Source of the DNA: Prevotellaceae bacterium
GTDB taxonomy: Bacteria; Bacteroidota; Bacteroidia; Bacteroidales; UBA932
Direction: 5' to 3'
DNA: 10,794 bases
NCBI GenBank assembly: GCA_031285695.1
Contig: JAITVR010000207.1
Location: 1-10,794, forward strand
How positions within the stretch are numbered: the first letter of the stretch is position 1; each line of letters opens with the position of its first letter. Both the position numbers and the translations under genes were made by a program. The notes under the pieces are model-generated. The model searched no databases. It was given only the letters and a program-made list of their open reading frames with translations, and had not been told where the DNA came from. Shown one piece after another: positions 6,608 through 10,794 of this stretch.

Positions 6608-7594
6608 TTAAATGCAGCCACTGCTCAAAGGCTTTTTTGCGCTGCCCGAATCAATGGATTTTTCGGCCATCGCCTTGCACTCGTCGAAGCTGCAATTGGG
6701 GCGAATGTTTTGTATGGCAAGGGCAGCGTTGGCAAGCACCACCGATTTTTGCGCAGCGGTGGCGGTATTGCTCAGCACACGAACAAAAATATCCGCCGCA
6801 TGGGCTACGGTGCTGCCGCCGCTCAGCTGCTCGCTTTGCAAGGTTTCAAAGCCCATTTCGTGCGGCGAAATGATGTACTCCTTCGTGTTGGAAATAATTT
6901 TTGCGTCAGCCGTCAGCGACACCTCATCGTAGCCGTCGAGGCTGTGCACAAGCGTGTACTGCGTGCCCATTTGCTGGTTAATGTAGTTGTATAAGCGCAG
7001 CATGCGCAGGCTGTACACGCCCAGCAGCTGGTACTTGGGCTGCGCGGGGTTGGTAAGCGGCCCGAGCACGTTGAAAAAGGTGCGAACGCCCACCGCCTTG
7101 CGCACGGACACAACGTTTTTCATGGCAGGGTTGAATAGCGGAGCGTGCAAAAAAGCAAAGCCCGTTTCCTCAATCGAACGGCGAATGCGCGAGGCATCGG
7201 CGGTGAACTTTGCCCCGAAATACTCCAGCGCATTCGAGGCGCCGCTTACCGAGGTTGCTCCGTAGTTGCCGTGCTTTACCACCTTGTATCCCGCGCCAGC
7301 AAGCACAAATCCGCTTAGGGTAGATATGTTGAAGGTGTTTTTGCCATCGCCGCCCGTGCCCACAATATCGGTGGCCTCGTACTCGCTTAAATCAATTCGT
7401 AATGATTTGATTAGCAACGAGTTACGAAATCCGAGCAGCTCCTCCAGGGTGATTGGGCGCATGAGGTACACAGTTATAAAGGAGGCTATTTGCTCGCTGT
7501 TGTACTTTGCTTCGGCAATGTTGGTCAGCACCTCCTCTGCTTCTTTCTGCCCCAAGCTTTCGTGGTCAAATAGTCGAGTTAATATTTGCTTCAT
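6608..7594 (-). CDS. trpD: Anthranilate phosphoribosyltransferase
   Basis: Transfers phosphoribose from PRPP to anthranilate, the second step of the tryptophan branch. From the ATG at 7594 the product has 328 residues, normal for the stand-alone enzyme; there is no fused TrpG domain. The PRPP-binding GTGGDGKNTFNIS lies at 79-91, KHGNYGATSVSGASN at 107-121, and the anthranilate-contacting HAPLFNPAMKNVVSVRKAVGVRTFFN further on. I chose 7594 rather than an in-frame ATG at 7639 because MKQILTRLFDHESL is the usual TrpD beginning, is preceded by an A-rich leader, and avoids overlapping trpE. It follows trpE directly after 28 bp, where trpG would be expected. Confidence 0.96.
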   Translation of the reverse strand: MKQILTRLFDHESLGQKEAEEVLTNIAEAKYNSEQIASFITVYLMRPITLEELLGFRNSLLIKSLRIDLSEYEATDIVGTGGDGKNTFNISTLSGFVLAGAGYKVVKHGNYGATSVSGASNALEYFGAKFTADASRIRRSIEETGFAFLHAPLFNPAMKNVVSVRKAVGVRTFFNVLGPLTNPAQPKYQLLGVYSLRMLRLYNYINQQMGTQYTLVHSLDGYDEVSLTADAKIISNTKEYIISPHEMGFETLQSEQLSGGSTVAHAADIFVRVLSNTATAAQKSVVLANAALAIQNIRPNCSFDECKAMAEKSIDSGSAKKPLSSGCI

Positions 7595-7622
7595 TTTTTC
7601 ACTTTCTAAAATTAAAAATTGT

Positions 7623-9023
7623 TTAACACGCGCTATCAATGGCTTTTTTCAGCGCGCCAAGCTTGTTGTTGACTTCCTGCAGCTCGCTTGTCTCCACCGA
7701 CTGCGCCACTATTCCTGCTCCGGCTTGATAGTACAGCACGTTATTTTTGCTAAAAAACGAGCGAATGGTAATGGCTTGGTTAAAGCTTCTGTCAAAACCA
7801 ATGTAGCCAATGCAGCCTCCGTACACGCCGCGGTTATGGGTTTCTATTTCGTCAATGAGCCGCAAGGCTTTTACTTTGGGTGCACCCGATAGCGTTCCCG
7901 CAGGAAAGGTATCGGCAAGCAGTTTTATTGCGTTGGCATTTTCGGGCAGCTTACCGCTTACCACCGACACCAAGTGCAGCACGTGCGAGTAGTACTGTAC
8001 CGAGCGAAATGATTCTAACTTCACATCACGGGTATTGCGGCTAAGTTCTTGGAGCACCAAGTTAACCAACATCTCGTGTTCTGCATTTTCCTTAGGGTCG
8101 CGGCGTAGGGCTTCGGCAAGCTCGCGGTCTTTGTCGTCATTACCTGTGCGACGAAACGTACCTGCAATAGGTGTTATGTAGGCGCGACCGTCCTTTAGCT
8201 TGAGGTGCGCCTCGGGCGAGGAGCCAAAAATACGGAATGAGCCAAAGTCAAAGTAAAACAAGTACGGCGAAGGATTGATGGAGCGCAACGTGCGGTACAG
8301 CATAATATCGTCGCCATGGTAGGACTGCTTGAAGCGGCGCGACAGCACGATTTGCTGCACATCACCACAAAGACAGTGCCGCTTGCCGCGCGCCACCATT
8401 TGGAGAAAATCCTCATCGGTAATGTCGGACGATTCCTTGCCCACCTTGGTGAACGAGTACGAGCTGATGTTGGGGCTTGCCAAAATACTTTCGATGTCGT
8501 TTATTTTACTCTCCTCGCCTTCCGTTAGGTTTTCAGTAATGCTTATTTCGTTTTTAAACATGTTCATTGCAACAATGTACTTGTACAAAACGTACTGAAT
8601 TTCGGGGACATCGTTTTCCTCCATTTTAGGAGTGGTCAGCTCAACATCTTCAAAATACTTTACTGCATCGTACGAAGTGTAGCCAAAAAATCCGTTTGCG
8701 CCGACCTTTTTTTGCTCCGCAGAAATGCTAAAAGAATTAATAAATGCATTAAAAGAATCGGGTACGGTATTTTTATTTTCAACCTTTAGCTGCTCCTCCG
8801 TTCCATCGGGGTAGCGCATGGCAATTTCGTTATCCTTCACCTTGTACGAGGCAATGGGCGAAAAGGCAATGTAGGAGTTGCTGTTGGCTGCGGTATTGTA
8901 GTCCGAGCTTTCGAGCAGCACCGAATTTTCGTACAAATCGCGCACCTTAAGGTAAATACCAATGGGCGTTTGCAGGTCGCCAAGCAAAGTTTTGGTGCGT
9001 ACGGTTAGCGTTGTTGTTTTCAT
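7623..9023 (-). CDS. trpE: Anthranilate synthase component I
   Basis: Chorismate-utilising subunit that makes anthranilate with ammonia supplied by a glutaminase partner. The 466-residue product has the expected length. The tryptophan feedback site looks intact: LLES at 36-39 and NPSPY at 250-254. Catalytic and metal residues are present: PIAGT (285-289), Glu312 and Glu315 in KENAEH, His350 in YSHVLHLVS, GTLSGAPK (376-383), Arg421 in ITIRS, QAGAGIVA (433-440), and Glu447/Glu450 before VNNK. Departures from the usual pattern are NLVLQEL at 321-327, where DLxRNDL is expected, and GDVQQ at 220-224, where GDxFQ is expected. It starts 12 bp after trpB. No trpG follows. Aminodeoxychorismate synthase (PabB) is the alternative, but the trp context and LLES site favour TrpE. 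Confidence 0.94.
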   Translation of the reverse strand: MKTTTLTVRTKTLLGDLQTPIGIYLKVRDLYENSVLLESSDYNTAANSNSYIAFSPIASYKVKDNEIAMRYPDGTEEQLKVENKNTVPDSFNAFINSFSISAEQKKVGANGFFGYTSYDAVKYFEDVELTTPKMEENDVPEIQYVLYKYIVAMNMFKNEISITENLTEGEESKINDIESILASPNISSYSFTKVGKESSDITDEDFLQMVARGKRHCLCGDVQQIVLSRRFKQSYHGDDIMLYRTLRSINPSPYLFYFDFGSFRIFGSSPEAHLKLKDGRAYITPIAGTFRRTGNDDKDRELAEALRRDPKENAEHEMLVNLVLQELSRNTRDVKLESFRSVQYYSHVLHLVSVVSGKLPENANAIKLLADTFPAGTLSGAPKVKALRLIDEIETHNRGVYGGCIGYIGFDRSFNQAITIRSFFSKNNVLYYQAGAGIVAQSVETSELQEVNNKLGALKKAIDSAC

Positions 9024-9035
9024 TTTATGTTACAA

Positions 9036-10220
9036 CTAAAATTTTTCAAAATGCTCTAAGTAGGTAGGCATATCCTTATCGCCACGCCCCGATACGGTGC
9101 ACACCACCACGTCGGTTGGCTTAAATTGCATTTTGTGCAGCGCCGCCAGCGCATGCGCACTTTCAATGGCGGGAATAATACCCTCCAGCTTTGTCAGCTC
9201 AAAGGCTGCCGCCAGCGCATCATCATCGGTAATAGGAATTACTTGTGCTCTACCGCTTTTTGCAAGGTGTGCGTGCAGCGGACCAATGCCCGGATAATCC
9301 AAGCCCGCCGAAATGGAGTAGGGCTCGATTACCTGCCCATCACTGGTTTGCATTACCAGCGTGCGGCTGCCGTGCAGCACGCCCTCGCTGCCCAAGTGAA
9401 TGGTGGCCGCCGACTCGCCGGAGTCAACGCCCAAGCCTGCCGCCTCGGCAGCAACAAGCTGCACGCGGTCATTATTCAAGTAGTGGTAAAAAGTTCCTGC
9501 GGCGTTGCTGCCGCCGCCCACGCAGGCCACCAAGTAGTCGGGGTAATTACGACCTTCGCTCTCCTGCAGCTGCGCCTGTATTTCCTCGCTGATGATGGAT
9601 TGCAGCCGCGCCACCATGTCGGGGTAAGGGTGCGCGCCCACCACCGAGCCGATGATGTAAAACGTGTCGGCAGGGTGGTTGCACCAGTCGCGAAAAGCCT
9701 CGTTGGTAGCGTCCTTCAGCGTTTTGTTGCCCGAGGTAACCGGCACCACCTTGGCACCCAGCATTTGCATTTTTTGCACGTTGAGGTGCTGCCGCTTTAC
9801 ATCGGTTTCGCCCATATACACCGTGCAATCCATGTTCATGAGCGCGCACACGGTGGCCGTAGCCACGCCGTGCTGCCCCGCGCCGGTTTCTGCCAAAATG
9901 CGGGTTTTGCCCATGCGCTTGGCCACCAGTATTTGCCCTATGCAGTTGGTTATTTTGTGCGAACCCGTGTGGTTCAAATCCTCGCGCTTGAGGTACACCC
10001 GTGCGCCCACCGCCTCGGACAGCCGCCCGGCAAGGTACAGCGGCGACGGGCGGCCAACGTAATCCTTCAGCAGCGCGTGGAACTCCTTTTGAAAACCCTC
10101 ATCGCCAATGATGGCTAAGTAATTTTTTTGCAGCAGCTCAAAATTCTTTTGCAAAATTTCGGGAATGTACGCGCCGCCAAACCTGCCGTAGTAGCCATTT
10201 TCGTCAATAGAAAAGCTCAT
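9036..10220 (-). CDS. trpB: Tryptophan synthase beta subunit
   Basis: PLP-dependent enzyme joining indole and L-serine to give L-tryptophan, partner of TrpA. The 394-residue product begins YYGRFGGAYIPE in the usual TrpB fashion. PLP Schiff-base Lys89 sits in HTGSHKITN, catalytic Glu111 in ETGAGQHGVATA, the phosphate-binding GGGSNA at 235-240, and the C-terminal SGRGDKDM near 380. It appears to be the standard trpA-partnered form (TrpB1). It is the first structural gene of the operon, 36 bp after the attenuator T-tract, and would therefore be the first cut off when attenuation occurs. Its leader is A/T-rich without a Shine-Dalgarno sequence. Confidence 0.97.
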   Translation of the reverse strand: MSFSIDENGYYGRFGGAYIPEILQKNFELLQKNYLAIIGDEGFQKEFHALLKDYVGRPSPLYLAGRLSEAVGARVYLKREDLNHTGSHKITNCIGQILVAKRMGKTRILAETGAGQHGVATATVCALMNMDCTVYMGETDVKRQHLNVQKMQMLGAKVVPVTSGNKTLKDATNEAFRDWCNHPADTFYIIGSVVGAHPYPDMVARLQSIISEEIQAQLQESEGRNYPDYLVACVGGGSNAAGTFYHYLNNDRVQLVAAEAAGLGVDSGESAATIHLGSEGVLHGSRTLVMQTSDGQVIEPYSISAGLDYPGIGPLHAHLAKSGRAQVIPITDDDALAAAFELTKLEGIIPAIESAHALAALHKMQFKPTDVVVCTVSGRGDKDMPTYLEHFEKF

Positions 10221-10253
10221 GATATTTTTATGTTTTTGTTTGATGTTGAAAAT

Positions 10254-10290
10254 AAAAAAAAGGCCTGTCGTGAGTTCGACAAGCCTTTTT
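10254..10290 (-). terminator. trp attenuator (intrinsic terminator in the leader)
   Basis: On the minus strand, AAAAAGGCTTGTCG (10290-10277) pairs with CGACAGGCCTTTTT (10270-10257) in a 14-bp stem with a single G-U, closing a 6-base loop, and ends in a T-rich run (10261-10254). It lies between the leader peptide and trpB, so if it forms it stops transcription before any structural gene. Bases 10275-10268 of its loop and 3' arm are also complementary to the leader-peptide region, giving a competing antiterminator. Confidence 0.9.
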
Positions 10291-10358
10291 GGTTTTATGA
10301 TTTTATTAGCCTTTACTTACACCAACGGCAACGCTACTCACGAACTTGATTTCGTAAG
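10268..10358 (-). promoter_or_regulatory. trp leader antiterminator and competing helices
   Basis: Three mutually exclusive pairings are visible on the minus-strand RNA. Segment 1, CTTACGAA (10358-10351), pairs with segment 2, TTCGTGAG (10344-10337), in an 8-bp hairpin. Segment 2 (as TCGTGAGT, 10343-10336) pairs instead with ACTCACGA (10275-10268) inside the terminator. The terminator is the third. Segment 1 begins three bases after the Trp codons, so a ribosome stalled there would mask it and free segment 2 to disrupt the terminator. The peptide stop codon lies in segment 2, so a ribosome that finishes the peptide would block antitermination. Confidence 0.8.
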
Positions 10359-10393
10359 CGCCACCAACCGTTGCTAAATAAAAACTTGCTCAT
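10334..10393 (-). CDS. trpL: trp operon leader peptide
   Basis: A 19-residue open frame, MSKFLFSNGWWRLRNQVRE, begins at the ATG at 10393, about 15 nt after the predicted transcription start, and ends with TAG at 10336-10334. Codons 10 and 11 (10366-10361) are adjacent Trp codons. It has no expected function as a peptide; its translation would sense charged tRNA-Trp and choose between the attenuator and the antiterminator. No Shine-Dalgarno sequence is present, as is usual in Bacteroidota. Evidence is the tandem Trp codons, position and fit to the RNA structure. A Bacteroidota trp-leader RNA class (Bacteroid-trp) has, to my memory, been described, and this may belong to it. Confidence 0.85.
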   Translation of the reverse strand: MSKFLFSNGWWRLRNQVRE

Positions 10394-10413
10394 TTCAGTG
10401 AAATTTTATGGTA

Positions 10414-10446
10414 CAAAGGTAAATAGTTTTTATTTGATTTTGCAAA
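10414..10446 (-). promoter_or_regulatory. trp operon promoter
   Basis: On the minus strand TTTG (10446-10443) is followed after 21 bp by TACCTTTG (10421-10414), a full match to the Bacteroidota -7 consensus TAnnTTTG. Transcription should begin near 10408, just before the leader peptide. No TrpR or TRAP site was recognised, consistent with control mainly by attenuation. Confidence 0.75.
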
Positions 10447-10464
10447 AAATCAGCAATATTTTTT

Positions 10465-10491
10465 AATCCTTAAATATATAAATCCTTAAAT
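10465..10491. repeat. Direct repeat in the trp/chrA divergent intergenic region
   Basis: AATCCTTAAAT occurs at 10465-10475 and again at 10481-10491, offset by 16 bp, in an A/T-rich stretch upstream of both divergent promoters. It could be a regulator site or simply A/T-rich sequence. No known motif is recognised. Confidence 0.3.
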
Positions 10492-10549
10492 GTCAAATAT
10501 TTAAAATTATCAAAAAACATAATTTTTATCATGCGTACGCCTTAATTAC

Positions 10550-10557
10550 TATCTTTG
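10550..10557 (+). promoter_or_regulatory. Putative promoter (-7 element) of the chrA-like gene
   Basis: TATCTTTG matches TAnnTTTG fully, 24 bp before the ATG. No clear TTTG is seen at the -33 position, only a T-run around 10523-10527. Transcription would start near 10563 with a leader of about 20 nt. Confidence 0.55.
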
Positions 10558-10581
10558 TCTTTCACAGATTATGCTCAAGGC

Positions 10582-10794
10582 ATGAAAATTTACTTCGACA
10601 TATTTTTTACCTTTCTCAAAATTGGTGCCTTTACGCTGGGCGGCGGATATGCTATGATTCCGCTGGTGGAGCGAGAGGTTGTTGACCGCAAAAAGTGGAT
10701 TGCGCGGCACGATTTTTTAGACCTGCTTGCCGTTACGCAGGCCATGCCGGGCGTCATTGCCATTAACATGGCGGTGTTTGTAGGCTACAAAATT
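10582..10794 (+). CDS. Chromate transporter (CHR/ChrA family), N-terminal part
   Basis: An inner-membrane ion transporter of the CHR family; members export chromate, though many are uncharacterised and the substrate here is unproven. Only the first 71 codons are in the window, open to the right edge. They show the conserved CHR start: FFTFLKIGAFTLGGGYAMIPLVEREVV (8-34), KKWI (37-40), then DLLAVTQAMPGVIAINMAVFVGYK (47-70) with the AVTQAMPG motif. An upstream ATG at 10571 reaches a stop after four codons, so 10582 is the start. It is divergent from the trp operon. In Bacteroidota these proteins are often short single-domain forms encoded in pairs; whether that holds here lies outside the window. 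Confidence 0.9.
   Translation, partial: MKIYFDIFFTFLKIGAFTLGGGYAMIPLVEREVVDRKKWIARHDFLDLLAVTQAMPGVIAINMAVFVGYKI

Noticed and set aside
7595..7639. Upstream in-frame start for trpD, adding 15 residues and overlapping trpE
   Set aside because: The extra residues are not part of the usual TrpD start, and the ATG at 7594 has the A-rich leader seen at other starts in the window.
9126..10118. Long plus-strand open frame opposite trpB (330 codons)
   Set aside because: It is antisense to an unmistakable trpB, has a His/Arg/Ala-rich composition typical of shadow frames, and has no promoter-like sequence of its own.
1..10794. CRISPR array, insertion sequence, tRNA or rRNA
   Set aside because: No regularly spaced repeats, transposase motifs, terminal inverted repeats or recognisable structural RNA sequence were seen.

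Overview
The window looks like chromosomal DNA from a member of the Bacteroidota. Three things point that way. The best promoter candidates match the Bacteroidota pattern (TTTG about 19-21 bp upstream of TAnnTTTG). Start codons follow A/T-rich leaders rather than Shine-Dalgarno sequences. The trp gene order B-E-(G)-D-C-F-A is the arrangement I know from that phylum. I cannot name a genus.

Layout, left to right. Positions 1-3266 (minus strand) hold an L-arabinose operon, araA followed by araB. araB runs to the left edge and appears to lack only its stop codon. A promoter with a possible operator lies upstream of araA (about 3300-3370), and a long imperfect hairpin separates araA from araB. Positions 3397-4230 (minus) hold a solitary Bro-N/DinD-like gene, which belongs to neither neighbouring pathway and contains a near-perfect 25-bp palindrome. 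Positions 4317-10421 (minus) hold a complete trp transcription unit: promoter, Trp-rich leader peptide, attenuator, trpB, trpE, trpD, trpC, trpF, trpA and a terminator. From 10582 (plus) the first 71 codons of a ChrA-type chromate transporter diverge from the trp promoter.

How the genes work together. AraA isomerises L-arabinose to L-ribulose and AraB phosphorylates it to L-ribulose 5-phosphate. TrpE, D, F and C convert chorismate through anthranilate to indole-glycerol phosphate, and TrpA/TrpB make tryptophan. The glutaminase subunit gene trpG, expected between trpE and trpD, is absent; only 28 bp separate those genes. TrpE also carries substitutions at positions normally conserved in anthranilate synthases.

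The most informative finding is the trp leader. A 19-residue peptide with adjacent Trp codons overlaps mutually exclusive RNA helices: a pause or anti-antiterminator hairpin, an antiterminator pairing and an intrinsic terminator. This is the full layout of classical ribosome-mediated attenuation, here in a Bacteroidota-like genome. I see no CRISPR array, insertion sequence, tRNA or rRNA.
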